64,000 nt of DNA from Deltaproteobacteria bacterium (GTDB lineage Bacteria > Desulfobacterota > Binatia > UBA1149 > JAJCZL01), in contig JAJCZL010000013.1 in the NCBI GenBank assembly GCA_029262415.1, positions 1 to 64,000 on the forward strand, read 5' to 3'. The notes below the pieces were generated by a model. It worked only from the letters and a program-made list of their open reading frames with translations. It had not been told where the DNA came from and searched no databases. This document shows, piece by piece, positions 17,993-26,285 of this stretch; the first letter of the stretch is position 1, and every line of letters begins with the position of its first letter. The position numbers and the translations under genes are program-made.

Positions 17993-18071
17993 TTTCCCAG
18001 TTAGTCTACATCCAAAACTGAGCTTGGATAAGGGGTTGAATCAGAACGGTAGAAAAAGCTCAGATTGGCTC

Positions 18072-18101
18072 TTGCGATGCCCATTGTCCTGGGAATATAA
18101 T
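18072..18101 (+). promoter_or_regulatory. Sigma-70-type promoter of the candidate RNA
   Basis: TTGCGA at 18072-18077 and a perfect TATAAT at 18096-18101, separated by 18 bases. This is among the best sigma-70 matches I noticed in the window. It points along the plus strand into a gene-free stretch, although both flanking genes are on the minus strand. Confidence 0.6.
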
Positions 18102-18107
18102 CCCAAA

Positions 18108-18427
18108 CAGCACCAGGGGCAACCACCTTTTCCGTCCCGAGCCATGACAGCTTCGCCGCTGGGCCCGGGACGGAAAAGTCTTTCTTCCGGGTGGTCTGGG
18201 TCAGGAAGGAGTACTGGACAAACACATGAAGTTCCGAAACCAGCCACATCCAAGCAGGGTCGCCCCCCCCACCTTCGCTTGCGAAGGTGGACCCAGGAGC
18301 CTCGTCGTAGCTAGCGCGCGGCGAGACTCCGACCCCAAAAGGAAGCGGGCGTCGTCGCTCCCCCTGCGGCGCCCGCTCTCCTGATGGTAGTTGGGAGACC
18401 GCCGGATTCCTCCCCGGCGGTCTTTTG
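18108..18427 (+). ncRNA. Candidate structured non-coding RNA
   Basis: The stretch between the DUF6502 and ferredoxin genes has no plus-strand gene but folds into a chain of strong hairpins. Paired segments are: 18127-18139 with 18166-18178 (13 pairs); 18269-18278 with 18281-18290, closed outside by GGGT/ACCC; 18296-18307 with 18319-18330 (one mismatch, one G-U pair); 18345-18354 with 18367-18376 (10 pairs, one G-U); and 18377-18381 with 18394-18398. A terminator hairpin follows. With the promoter at 18072-18101 this gives a transcript of about 320 bases. I looked for RNase P, tmRNA, SRP and 6S signatures and did not find a convincing match, so its class is unknown. Confidence 0.5.
18396..18427 (+). 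terminator. Intrinsic terminator
   Basis: AGACCGCCGG (18396-18405) pairs perfectly with CCGGCGGTCT (18414-18423), with an 8-base loop, and is followed by TTTTGC. The T run is on the plus strand only, so it ends a plus-strand transcript, not the minus-strand ferredoxin gene next to it. Confidence 0.7.
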
Positions 18428-18439
18428 CTATTTTGCGTG

Positions 18440-18811
18440 CTATTTTGCGTCGGTCTCGACGCGCAGATCGGCGACCGGCGTGCCCCCAATCAGGTGTTCC
18501 TGGATGATTCGTTCAAGGGCCTCGGGCGTGCACGAGTGGTACCAAACCGCATCTGGATACACCACCGCAATCGGTCCCGACCGGCAGATACGCAGGCAGT
18601 TGGCTTTCGAGCGATAGATCCCCCCGCGACCATCCAGCCCGAGTTCGCTCAAGCGCTGTTTGAGGAACTCCCACGATCGTATGCCTTCGGCTGCCGGGCA
18701 GCACTTTGCGGCGGACTGATCGGCACACAGAAAAATGTGGCGTTCAATGGCAGGGATGCCGAGAGTATCGGCGATCTTGGCGAGCTGTTGGGCTTCGGAC
18801 TCTTTTTTCAT
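18440..18811 (-). CDS. Thioredoxin-fold [2Fe-2S] ferredoxin
   Basis: A 123-residue protein of the thioredoxin-like [2Fe-2S] ferredoxin family (Shethna type). The cluster ligands are expected among HIFLCAD, the CC pair of [10 protein letters not shown], and [10 protein letters not shown]; the last motif is diagnostic. The remaining core ([27 protein letters not shown]) is the usual strand-helix end of the fold. These proteins transfer single electrons, but their partners vary and none is evident here. It starts 10 bases after the stop of the legumain-like lipoprotein gene, so it is the distal gene of that operon. Confidence 0.88.
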   Translation of the reverse strand: MKKESEAQQLAKIADTLGIPAIERHIFLCADQSAAKCCPAAEGIRSWEFLKQRLSELGLDGRGGIYRSKANCLRICRSGPIAVVYPDAVWYHSCTPEALERIIQEHLIGGTPVADLRVETDAK

Positions 18812-18821
18812 CGTGGCAGTA

Positions 18822-20756
18822 TCAGATCGGTGCGGCGCCGATCTTGACCGTCACCGTGATGGGCACGCCTGCGCGAAGTACGTTCAAGCGGCGCTCTTGC
18901 CCGCGCATCGAGGTCATTACCCACTCGCGTATCTGGGTACGTTCGCGGAACGGTGTGCCCGGCGGGCCGACGATGATGTCCCCGCGCTGCAGTCCCGCGG
19001 TCGCGGCGGGAGAGTCGGCGACCACCCGGCTGATCTCGACTGCACCTTCTTCCAATTCGAGTTCAAGCCGTTGGCTGTGACGAACCGCGGCGAACTCGAT
19101 TCCGAGCCAGCCGGGCCGAATCGTTTCGAGCAACGCCAGTTCATCGACCAGCGGTGGAAACGCGTCGCGGCGCTGGGGCCGCGGGCCGGGGAGTTCATCG
19201 GGCGGTGCCAGCGCGACCTGTTCACAATCGGCAACCGATTCGAACCCGCGGCGACCGGCGTCGGTTCCGAAACGGTCGAGGTGCGCAAGGCCGGATATCC
19301 GTACCAACTGTAGTTCCATTCGCCTTACCGCCGCGCGCCTTACCTCCATGCGGTAGGCTGCCGCTGCCGATTCCTCGCTCGCCTGTGTTAAAGCTTCGAG
19401 GCGCAGGGCGGTTGTTTCGTCGGCTCTCGTGAACAACTCCAAATCGGTGAGTAGCCAGACCGCTAGCTCGCGTTTTTCGTCGTCCTCGAGTTCGTCGAGA
19501 AACCCGTCGCTCAGGTACTCACGCCAAAACTCGTGTACGTCGAGAAAGCGTTCGAGATTCTCGCGTTTAAGATCAACGAGCGCGGCTTTCCAACGATGCG
19601 CGTGGCTGCGCAGCTCGCGACCGAGCCGGGGGAGTTCGCGGGTACTTGCATAAAGAGCGCTCAGAGTACGGGGCGTCGAGGTTGAGAACTTCTCGCCGAT
19701 TGCATCGATTTGTCTGAACAGCGAGCGGTAGTGAATCTCGTCACGCCACGCGTAGCGGAGCATCTCATCGACGTACGTTCGAAATGATTTGCCCTGGAGT
19801 TCCGCGTAGTGCTCGAGCTCGCGCTTGAGAACCAAGTCGCTGGTGCGGTTGGGTACGTCAGGGGTTCGGTCGGTGACCTGGATGGCGTCGTGGGCCTCGT
19901 GCAACGTACCGTGCTTGCGCAACGCCTCGAAGAACCTGAAGGAGTGACCGACGTTGTCTTTGCCGAAATTCTCAGGGTAGCAGCCGTACGCTGGTCTTGA
20001 CGCGTCGGAGGCAAAGTACCCGCATGTCCCGATACGAAGTCTGTTGGGGTTTTTCACTGCGAAGATCGCGTTGGCGAACGAACCGGAAAAGCACTGAGAC
20101 ATCAGCGAGACGACCCGTACTTTCTTGTCAAGCTTTCCGATGAACCTGCGGTACTCATCGACAGACCAGTCCTCTCCCCACAAGACGATGCTGTTGTTGG
20201 TCAGGTCGTCTGAGTTCTTGTTGCCGTGATCCGTGACGTAGATGAGGAGCGTGTCATCCGGCGCGATCCGCTTGGCTTTCTCGTCCAGCCACTCTGCCAG
20301 CGCGTGTTTGCTTGCCGGGCGGATACTTAAGCCGGCCAACCGCGAGTCCTCGTAGCGAACCTCGGTACGTAGCCGTTGTCCGATCTGCAAACCGTCGATC
20401 AACCAGAAATTCCTTTCGGGTTGGATATCGCGCACTGCCAAGTCGAGTGCCGGATCGGATCCGTCGCTTGCGAAGACATCGATGCGGCGTTTCGGCACAC
20501 CGGCTGCGTACAGCAGCTCGAGCATCTCGCGGACATGGAGTAGGTGCGACTGGTAGTTCTTTTGGCGGCTCCCGCCGCCATTGATGAGGATTGCCCAGGT
20601 CTTGCCGCGCGCGACCGGGGCCCGCTCTGAAGCGACGGCCGCGGCGTCGACGGAGGTCGCTGTCGCCGTCGGCCGACTCAAGTTTCCCTGGTGACAAGCG
20701 GCGGCTGCAAGCGAGAGCAGGAGCGGCAAGGCCGCCGCAGGCAGTTGAACTCTCAC
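18822..20756 (-). CDS. Legumain/caspase-like (peptidase C13, clan CD) lipoprotein with C-terminal PDZ domain
   Basis: A 644-residue lipoprotein: the signal peptide ends at the lipobox AAAAC (Cys21). Residues about 50-330 form a caspase-fold domain. It opens with [19 protein letters not shown] and has the catalytic His177 in [10 protein letters not shown] and Cys222 in [11 protein letters not shown], the clan CD dyad as arranged in C13 (legumain-type) peptidases. A helical middle part of about 200 residues follows. A PDZ domain fills the last 100 residues ([27 protein letters not shown]). Both dyad residues are present, so activity is possible. It acts in the periplasm or at the outer membrane. 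It lies in a run with an SDR upstream (68-base gap) and a ferredoxin downstream. Confidence 0.82.
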   Translation of the reverse strand: MRVQLPAAALPLLLSLAAAACHQGNLSRPTATATSVDAAAVASERAPVARGKTWAILINGGGSRQKNYQSHLLHVREMLELLYAAGVPKRRIDVFASDGSDPALDLAVRDIQPERNFWLIDGLQIGQRLRTEVRYEDSRLAGLSIRPASKHALAEWLDEKAKRIAPDDTLLIYVTDHGNKNSDDLTNNSIVLWGEDWSVDEYRRFIGKLDKKVRVVSLMSQCFSGSFANAIFAVKNPNRLRIGTCGYFASDASRPAYGCYPENFGKDNVGHSFRFFEALRKHGTLHEAHDAIQVTDRTPDVPNRTSDLVLKRELEHYAELQGKSFRTYVDEMLRYAWRDEIHYRSLFRQIDAIGEKFSTSTPRTLSALYASTRELPRLGRELRSHAHRWKAALVDLKRENLERFLDVHEFWREYLSDGFLDELEDDEKRELAVWLLTDLELFTRADETTALRLEALTQASEESAAAAYRMEVRRAAVRRMELQLVRISGLAHLDRFGTDAGRRGFESVADCEQVALAPPDELPGPRPQRRDAFPPLVDELALLETIRPGWLGIEFAAVRHSQRLELELEEGAVEISRVVADSPAATAGLQRGDIIVGPPGTPFRERTQIREWVMTSMRGQERRLNVLRAGVPITVTVKIGAAPI

Positions 20757-20824
20757 AGTCGGCCCATCGTGCGCGCAGGTGCCGACCTGCGCAAACGGAG
20801 ACGCGGCCGCGGGGTGGTGCCGGG

Positions 20825-21595
20825 CTACTTGAGCCGCGCCGTCCCTCCATCGACCGGGATCACCGCTCCGGTCACGTACGCGCCGGCGCGCGAGGCCAAG
20901 TAGATGGTTACACCGGCCATGTCATCGGGTCGACCGATGCGCCCGAGGGGGACACCAGCGATGATCGCATCGCCGAAGTTCTCGAGCGTCTGTTTCATCA
21001 TCTTGCTTTCGAACGGTCCCGGGGCCACGGCGTTCACGGTGATGTTGCGCGGGGCGAGTTGGCGGGCGAGTACCCGGGTCAGGTGATGGACGGCTGCTTT
21101 GCTTGTTGAGTAAGCATAGGTCTCGAGCAGCGGGATCTGAATACCGTCGATTGAGCCGATGTTGATCACGCGAGCGGGATCTTCGTCGGTACCCGCTTTC
21201 TCGAGGTGTCCGACGAGTTCACGTGTGAGAAAGAATATGGATTTTACATTGAGAGCGAGGACTTTGTCCCACGCCTCGTCGCTGTACTCAGCCAACGGCG
21301 CGCCCCAGTTGGCGCCGGCGTTGTTGACGAGCACATCGACCTTAGACTCACGCTCACGTACGGCCTCTGCCAACAGCTTGCAGCCCTGCTCGGTGCCCAG
21401 GTCGGCCGGCAACGAAACACAGGTGCCTGAGGCGGAGAGCTCTGCGGCGACTGCGTCGCACACGTCCTTCTTACGCGAGGAAATGTAGACCTTGGCACCA
21501 CCCTCGACGAACCCTCTGGCGATCATCAAGCCGATTCCACGTGAGCCGCCGGTGACGACCACTACTTTGCCTTGTACCGAAAACAGTTCGCTCAA
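20825..21595 (-). CDS. Short-chain dehydrogenase/reductase
   Basis: A 256-residue classical SDR with the NAD(P)-binding TGGSRGIGLM, the NNAG motif (VLVNNAGANWG), catalytic Ser in NIGSIDG, YSTSK (Tyr and Lys) and the C-terminal PVDGG. An Arg after the glycine motif (TGGSRGIG) and the SSRKK after strand 2 suggest NADPH. I place the start at the TTG at 21595 because AGGAGG lies 5 bases upstream; the longer open frame has no homology. Substrate unknown; the sequence is of the type annotated as 3-ketoacyl reductases or gluconate/rhamnolipid reductases. Confidence 0.9.
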   Translation of the reverse strand: MSELFSVQGKVVVVTGGSRGIGLMIARGFVEGGAKVYISSRKKDVCDAVAAELSASGTCVSLPADLGTEQGCKLLAEAVRERESKVDVLVNNAGANWGAPLAEYSDEAWDKVLALNVKSIFFLTRELVGHLEKAGTDEDPARVINIGSIDGIQIPLLETYAYSTSKAAVHHLTRVLARQLAPRNITVNAVAPGPFESKMMKQTLENFGDAIIAGVPLGRIGRPDDMAGVTIYLASRAGAYVTGAVIPVDGGTARLK

Positions 21596-21697
21596 AACTT
21601 CCTCCTGAGAAATGCGAGTGCCGAACCTTACCCCTTTTTCCTCCAAGGGGTAACCTGTAGGGGCCGCGCGCGTAAGATGCACGAACGAGGAGCCCCA

Positions 21698-23221
21698 ATG
21701 CACGAGCGAGTAGACAAACCGACGATGGAGCCGATGGACGAGCACAACCGCTCGCTGGTGGCCGACGTCCACCCCCACGATTGGAAGAACCCGATCGCAA
21801 AGAGCCGTTATCACCTGGTGGTGATCGGGGCGGGGACTGCAGGGCTGGTAACCGCCGCCGGTGCCGCGGGCCTTGGCGCCAAAGTTGCGCTGATCGAACG
21901 CCACTTCATGGGCGGTGATTGCCTCAATGTCGGCTGTGTCCCGTCCAAAGGTGTGATTCGCGCTGCGCGCGCGTGGCACGGGCAAGCCGACGGCGCGCGG
22001 TTCGGCCTCGCCTTTACCGAGGGTGCAGGTGATTTCGGCGCTGTCATGGAGCGGATGCGCCGCTTGCGCGCGAGCATCAGTCCGAACGACAGCGTCAAAC
22101 GCTTTGCGGCTCTAGGAATCGATGTGTTCTTGGGATCGGCGAAATTTACCGCACCCGATGCAATCGAAGTCGGCGGCGCTAAACTCAGGTTTCTTCGCGC
22201 TGTCATCGCCACTGGGGCTCGCGCTGCAGCATTGCCGATACCCGGCTTGGATACGTCCGGCTTCCTCACTAATGAAACGGTATTCAGTCTGACCGAGTTG
22301 CCACGGCGCTTGATCGTTATCGGGGCGGGACCGATCGGTTGCGAGATGGCACAGTCGTTCGCGCGGTTCGGCTCCGAGGTCACCGTACTGGATGCCGGCG
22401 AACGCGTTCTTCCGCGCGAAGACGCGGATGCCGCTGAGATTATTCAGCGGGCGATGATCCGCGACGGTGTGCGCTACATTCCGGACCTGCGTATCGAGAA
22501 GGTCGAGCGCCGCGGCGACCAGCGTGTGGTTACCTACAGCCGTGGGGGGGAGACTGAGACGGTCGCCGCCGATCATGTCCTGCTCGGTATCGGCCGTGCG
22601 CCCAATACCGAGGGCCTCGGCCTCGAAGAAGCCGCTGTCGGCTACGACAAGCGCGGCGTCGAAGTCGACGATCGAATGCGCACGAGCAACAAGAAGATCT
22701 ATGCTTGCGGCGATATCGCGTCCAAGTACCAGTTCACCCATACTGCTGATGCGCAAGCCCGCATTGTCATCCAGAACGCCTTGTTCTTCGGACGGCGCAA
22801 GGCGAGCAACTTGGTGGTGCCGTGGTGCACGTACACCTCTCCTGAAATCGCGCATGTCGGGATGTACGAAGGCGACGCCAACGATGCCGGTATCCAGGTC
22901 GACACGCTCACGGTACCACTTTCGGAGGTTGATCGTGCGATCCTCGACGGAGAGACTGAGGGGTTCCTACGCGTTCACCTCAAGCGCGGCAGCGACCGGA
23001 TTGTCGGTGCGACGCTGGTCGCGGAGCACGCCGGTGACATGATCGGTGAGCTGGCTTTGGCGGTTACTCATCAGATCGGGCTTGGCAAGATTGCCTCGAC
23101 GATTCATCCCTATCCGACCCAAGGCGAAGTCGTCAAGAAAGCAGCCGACGCATGGAGCCGCACCAAGCTTACGCCGACAGTCAAGAAGGTCTTTAGGTAT
23201 TGGTTCAAGCTATTCTCCTGA
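21698..23221 (+). CDS. Mercuric-reductase-like pyridine nucleotide-disulfide oxidoreductase
   Basis: A 507-residue flavoprotein disulfide reductase. After about 38 extra N-terminal residues come the FAD motif VVIGAGTAGLVTAAGAAGLG, the redox-active disulfide in GGDCLNVGCVPSKG, an NADPH motif (VIGAGPIGCEMAQ) and the C-terminal dimer interface HPYPTQGEVVKKAAD. The C-terminal vicinal Cys pair of true mercuric reductases is absent, and so is the HxE base of lipoamide dehydrogenase in its usual form, so the substrate is unknown. GAGGAG precedes the ATG at 21698. A rhodanese gene follows on the same strand, which hints at sulfur or thiol redox work. Confidence 0.9.
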   Translation: MHERVDKPTMEPMDEHNRSLVADVHPHDWKNPIAKSRYHLVVIGAGTAGLVTAAGAAGLGAKVALIERHFMGGDCLNVGCVPSKGVIRAARAWHGQADGARFGLAFTEGAGDFGAVMERMRRLRASISPNDSVKRFAALGIDVFLGSAKFTAPDAIEVGGAKLRFLRAVIATGARAAALPIPGLDTSGFLTNETVFSLTELPRRLIVIGAGPIGCEMAQSFARFGSEVTVLDAGERVLPREDADAAEIIQRAMIRDGVRYIPDLRIEKVERRGDQRVVTYSRGGETETVAADHVLLGIGRAPNTEGLGLEEAAVGYDKRGVEVDDRMRTSNKKIYACGDIASKYQFTHTADAQARIVIQNALFFGRRKASNLVVPWCTYTSPEIAHVGMYEGDANDAGIQVDTLTVPLSEVDRAILDGETEGFLRVHLKRGSDRIVGATLVAEHAGDMIGELALAVTHQIGLGKIASTIHPYPTQGEVVKKAADAWSRTKLTPTVKKVFRYWFKLFS

Positions 23222-23259
23222 CGATTGCCAATGCCCGTGCAACGCACTAGTTTGCACGC

Positions 23260-23694
23260 ATGTCGGTTAAGCGTGTCGAGCCTGACCAGGCGGCAGAACT
23301 TGTTGGAGAGGGCTGGCGCTACCTCGACGTTCGCTCGATCCCTGAATTTGAACAGGGGCACCCGCAGGGCGCCTACAACGTGCCGCTCATGCACTTTGAA
23401 CCGGGCCGAGGCATGTCGCCGAACGGCGACTTCCTTCGTGTCGTCAGGGCGAACTTTGCACTCGAAGACCGAGTCGTGATCGGCTGTAAATCCGGTGCGC
23501 GTTCACTCAAGGCCGCAGAGACACTGATCCAAACCGGCTACACGAATGTAGTCGACATGCGCGGTGGCTTCAGTGGTGAAGGTGACGCCAGCGGACAGGT
23601 TGCCTGTGCAGGCTGGGCGGCGCGCGGCTTGCCGATCTCTACCACCGCCGAGTCCGGCCGCGACTACCAGGCACTAAGCCGGTTGGCTACCTAA
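23260..23694 (+). CDS. Rhodanese-domain sulfurtransferase
   Basis: A 144-residue single-domain rhodanese. The opening AAELVGEGWRYLDVRSIPEF and the active loop CKSGARS, with the persulfide-forming Cys at about residue 76, are clear. The longer loop between RSIPEFEQGH and the active site (AYNVPLMHFEPGRGMSPNG) is like plant and cyanobacterial forms. It should move sulfane sulfur in the cytoplasm. It starts 38 bases after the disulfide oxidoreductase gene and is probably co-transcribed with it. Its TAA overlaps the stop of the convergent isomerase gene by 4 bases. Confidence 0.92.
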   Translation: MSVKRVEPDQAAELVGEGWRYLDVRSIPEFEQGHPQGAYNVPLMHFEPGRGMSPNGDFLRVVRANFALEDRVVIGCKSGARSLKAAETLIQTGYTNVVDMRGGFSGEGDASGQVACAGWAARGLPISTTAESGRDYQALSRLAT

Positions 23695-24305
23695 GCCGGC
23701 TCGGCCGCGTTAAGCGCGTTCTCGACCAGCGCGAGCCGATCGTTTCCGAAGTACATGTCGTCGGTGTTGACGAACATCGTCGGTGAGCCGAATCCGCCGC
23801 GCACGATCAGTTCGTCGGTGTTGTCGCGCAGCCGCTTCTTCGAAGCAGGAGCGGTAATCGCAGCGAAGAACGCCTCGTCGTTCAGCCCGACCCGGTCGCA
23901 GATAGCGCGTAGTACGTCGTCGCTTGAGATGTCTTTGAGTTCGCCCCAGTAGATTCGGAATACCTCGCCTACGTAGGAAGAGATTATGCCGTTTTCGAGT
24001 GCGAAGAACGCACCGCGCATGGCCTTGACGCTGTTGACCGGAAAGACCGGCGGTGTTCCGATCTTGAGGTTGTATAGGCGCGCCCAATCCTGCATGTCTT
24101 TCATGTAGTAACGGAACTTGGGCAGGACCGGATTGTCACGTTGCTCGTAGACGCTTCCGTTTACGGCATTGAAGACGCCGCCGACAAGGATCGGCCGCCA
24201 GAGGAGTTCGGCGCGCGATCTTGCCGCCAGTTCCTCGATCTGGGTGTAAGCGAGATAGGTCCAGGGACTGGAGCAGTCGAAGAAGAATTCGAGTTTCGGT
24301 CTCAT
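23691..24305 (-). CDS. 2-hydroxychromene-2-carboxylate isomerase-like protein (DsbA fold)
   Basis: A 204-residue DsbA-fold protein of the glutathione-S-transferase kappa/HCCA isomerase family. It opens with LEFFFDCSSPWTYLAY, where the CxxC of DsbA is replaced by CSSPW with the isomerase-type Ser. It continues with LLWRPILVGGVFNAV and ends with GGFGSPTMFVNTDDMYFGNDRL, the cis-Pro segment. Known relatives isomerise aromatic ring-cleavage products with glutathione. ATG at 24305; downstream of ispG in the same direction but 40 bases away. Confidence 0.9.
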   Translation of the reverse strand: MRPKLEFFFDCSSPWTYLAYTQIEELAARSRAELLWRPILVGGVFNAVNGSVYEQRDNPVLPKFRYYMKDMQDWARLYNLKIGTPPVFPVNSVKAMRGAFFALENGIISSYVGEVFRIYWGELKDISSDDVLRAICDRVGLNDEAFFAAITAPASKKRLRDNTDELIVRGGFGSPTMFVNTDDMYFGNDRLALVENALNAAEPA

Positions 24306-24345
24306 CGGCAAGTCCTCAGTTGCGCGCGGACGGGGGCGGGGAACC

Positions 24346-25497
24346 TCACCCGCGTTCGGCGATGATGGTGTCGAGTTCCTGTTTGAGGCGCTCAAGAATC
24401 TGGTTGTAAGGGTAGGCGCCGATCGAGCGTTCTCCACGCTTGAGGTTGACGAAAGTCGGTGCGCACCACAACCCTAGATCTGCGTCGTCGGTTTCGCCCG
24501 GCCCGTTTACGCGGCAACCCATGACGGCGATCGTGACTGCGTGTTGGTTGGCGTATGCGCTCATCGCACGGACGTCTTGAGCGAGTTCTATAAATGCCTC
24601 GTTCTCGACGCGCGAACAGCTCGGGCACGCGATTATGTTGAGCGTGTCTTTGCCGTAGTCGACCACTGTCCGGACCCGACCCGCTACGATGTCGCTGAGG
24701 ATCGTGCGTCCCGCCTCGATCTCTTCGCCCTTGCGGTTGTTAGGGACGGTGAGTGAAACGCGGATGGTGTCGCCGATGCCGCGACTGACCAGCTGCTCAA
24801 ACGCGATGCGGGTTTTAATCACGCCTTCGGGCGGCAACCCCGCTTCGGTAACCCCGAGGTGGAGGGGAACATCCGGGCGCTTCTCCGCGAACCGTCGGTT
24901 GACTTCGACGACCTTGGCCGGGTCCGAGTCTTTTAGTGAAACGCAGTAGCGCTGAAAACCGATCTCGTCGAGTACGCGGCAGTGGTCGAGCGCGCTCGCG
25001 AGCATCGGCGAGGTCGAGTCCTCCGGGCCGTACTTATCGGCCTTGGCTGGATCCATCGACCCGCAGTTCACACCGACGCGCAGCGCGCAGTCGTTGTCGG
25101 CGGCAACGCCGGCGATGTAGCGGACTTTGTCTTGCCAAGGTTTCCGGCGTTCGTGGTGATACAGGTGGCCGGGGTTGTAGCGGAGCTTGTCGACGTAGGG
25201 TGCGACGGCCTCGGCGAGCCTGTAGTTCTCCTGTAGATCGACCGACAGATTGACAACAGTCTGCTCGCGGATGCTCTGCAGCGCCTCAGCCTCGCGACGG
25301 TTGTCGACCGCGATACGGACAATGTCGGCACCGGCGGCTTCGAGGTCTTTTATCTGTGCGACGGTTGCGTCGATATTGGCGGTTTTGGTCGCGCACATGC
25401 TCTGCACCGCGATCGGATTTCCGTTACCGATCACGAGCCTGCCGATTGCAACGTTGCGGGTCGGGTTGCGGTCGATCTTGGGTACAGAGTCGCTCAA
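24346..25497 (-). CDS. ispG: 4-hydroxy-3-methylbut-2-en-1-yl diphosphate synthase
   Basis: Converts the cyclodiphosphate MEcPP to HMBPP in the methylerythritol phosphate pathway of isoprenoid synthesis, using a [4Fe-4S] cluster. The 383-residue protein has the TIM-barrel start ([12 protein letters not shown]), DVVRIAV-like and GVNCGSM strands, and the C-terminal cluster ligands in IACPSCSR and [10 protein letters not shown], including the conserved Glu. Length fits the short two-domain bacterial form. The gene shows that this organism uses the non-mevalonate route. No other isoprenoid gene is nearby. Confidence 0.96.
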   Translation of the reverse strand: MSDSVPKIDRNPTRNVAIGRLVIGNGNPIAVQSMCATKTANIDATVAQIKDLEAAGADIVRIAVDNRREAEALQSIREQTVVNLSVDLQENYRLAEAVAPYVDKLRYNPGHLYHHERRKPWQDKVRYIAGVAADNDCALRVGVNCGSMDPAKADKYGPEDSTSPMLASALDHCRVLDEIGFQRYCVSLKDSDPAKVVEVNRRFAEKRPDVPLHLGVTEAGLPPEGVIKTRIAFEQLVSRGIGDTIRVSLTVPNNRKGEEIEAGRTILSDIVAGRVRTVVDYGKDTLNIIACPSCSRVENEAFIELAQDVRAMSAYANQHAVTIAVMGCRVNGPGETDDADLGLWCAPTFVNLKRGERSIGAYPYNQILERLKQELDTIIAERG

Positions 25498-25597
25498 ATA
25501 TAACCCCGTGGTTCTCGCGCACTGGTAGCACTTCCCTCGGACGCGGCCAATCCCGAAACCCGTGGTGCGAGCGCATCGGCCCTACGAGGGATGCTCG

Positions 25598-25850
25598 CTA
25601 GCCTGTGTAGCCGGGGGCGGTGGCTCCGAGGCGTCCCTGGAACACCAGGTCTGCGAGCGGCCGACGCTCGCGTGGGGCCGTTTCACGTTCACGGAGCGTT
25701 GCGGGCAACAAGTCCGGGTCGCCCGGGTAGCCGATCGCTATCATGGCCGCAGGCTCGTGCGTTTCGTCGATGGCGAAGGTCGCGCGGGCTCCAGCGCCTC
25801 GCGATCAACTCGTGAATTTCCGGATGGTCGCGTTTGGATGGATAGGTCAT
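25598..25850 (-). pseudogene. Nitroreductase gene with large internal deletion
   Basis: The ATG at 25850 starts inside the stop of the VOC gene (ATGA overlap) and reads HPEIHELIARRWSPRD, a typical nitroreductase N-terminus. About 25 residues in, the family sequence jumps. In a shifted frame, FAIDETHEPAAMIAIGYPGDP and then LRERETAPRERRPLADLVF, ending at the TAG at 25598-25600, match the family C-terminus. Roughly 110-120 middle residues, including most FMN contacts, are missing. The join is near 25770. The gene is therefore a remnant of an FMN-dependent reductase that once closed this operon. Confidence 0.8.
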
Positions 25851-26272
25851 GGTTTCTCTTCCAGGAGACCTTTGCCCGGTACGTGGTTAAGCTCGAGTCG
25901 AATACCGTCGGGATCCTCGAACAACACCGAGTAGTAGCCTGGGGCCCAGGGGGCCTCTTCGGGCGGATGTACCACGGCTGCCCCGGCCTCGAGCAAGAAA
26001 GCGTAGATCTCGTCGATGTCCCCACGTGATCTGGCGCGAAAACAGACGTGGTGTAAACCGCTCCGACCCTGATCGAAACGTTCACCCGCATGTTCTGCGG
26101 CTGCCGGTTCGATCCCGAAAGCGGTGCGACCGCCGACGCAGTAGTAGAATACGTCGGTGTCGATAACCGGCCGTAGGCCGAGCCGCGGGAGTAGTTGAGC
26201 GTAGAACTCTTTGCACGCCTGATAACGCTCAACAGTTAGTACGACGTGGGCGATGCCGTTGATTTCGACCAT
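25847..26272 (-). CDS. Glyoxalase/VOC-family protein
   Basis: A 141-residue vicinal-oxygen-chelate protein with paired beta-alpha-beta-beta-beta modules. Likely metal ligands are the His of GIAHVVLTV (residue 9), the His pair in GLHHVCF and the Glu of GIRLELNHV near the end. The family includes glyoxalases, dioxygenases and resistance proteins; nothing here singles out a substrate. It lies 13 bases after the secreted hypothetical gene and overlaps the nitroreductase remnant, as the third gene of the folP-led operon. Confidence 0.88.
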   Translation of the reverse strand: MVEINGIAHVVLTVERYQACKEFYAQLLPRLGLRPVIDTDVFYYCVGGRTAFGIEPAAAEHAGERFDQGRSGLHHVCFRARSRGDIDEIYAFLLEAGAAVVHPPEEAPWAPGYYSVLFEDPDGIRLELNHVPGKGLLEEKP

Positions 26273-26285
26273 GGGAACCCCTTGT

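Noticed and set aside
18345-18427. Possible 6S RNA 3' end (CCTGCGGCG near 18363)
   Set aside because: A short match to the conserved 3' part of E. coli 6S is present, but the long central bubble and pairing of both ends could not be found.
18001-18489. 162-residue minus-strand open frame across the candidate RNA
   Set aside because: No family resemblance, it runs through all the hairpins, its start lies inside the ferredoxin gene and its direction is opposite to the promoter and terminator. Kept in mind as the main alternative to an RNA.
25562-26029. 155-residue plus-strand frame
   Set aside because: Antisense to the nitroreductase remnant and VOC gene, both of which have clear family motifs.
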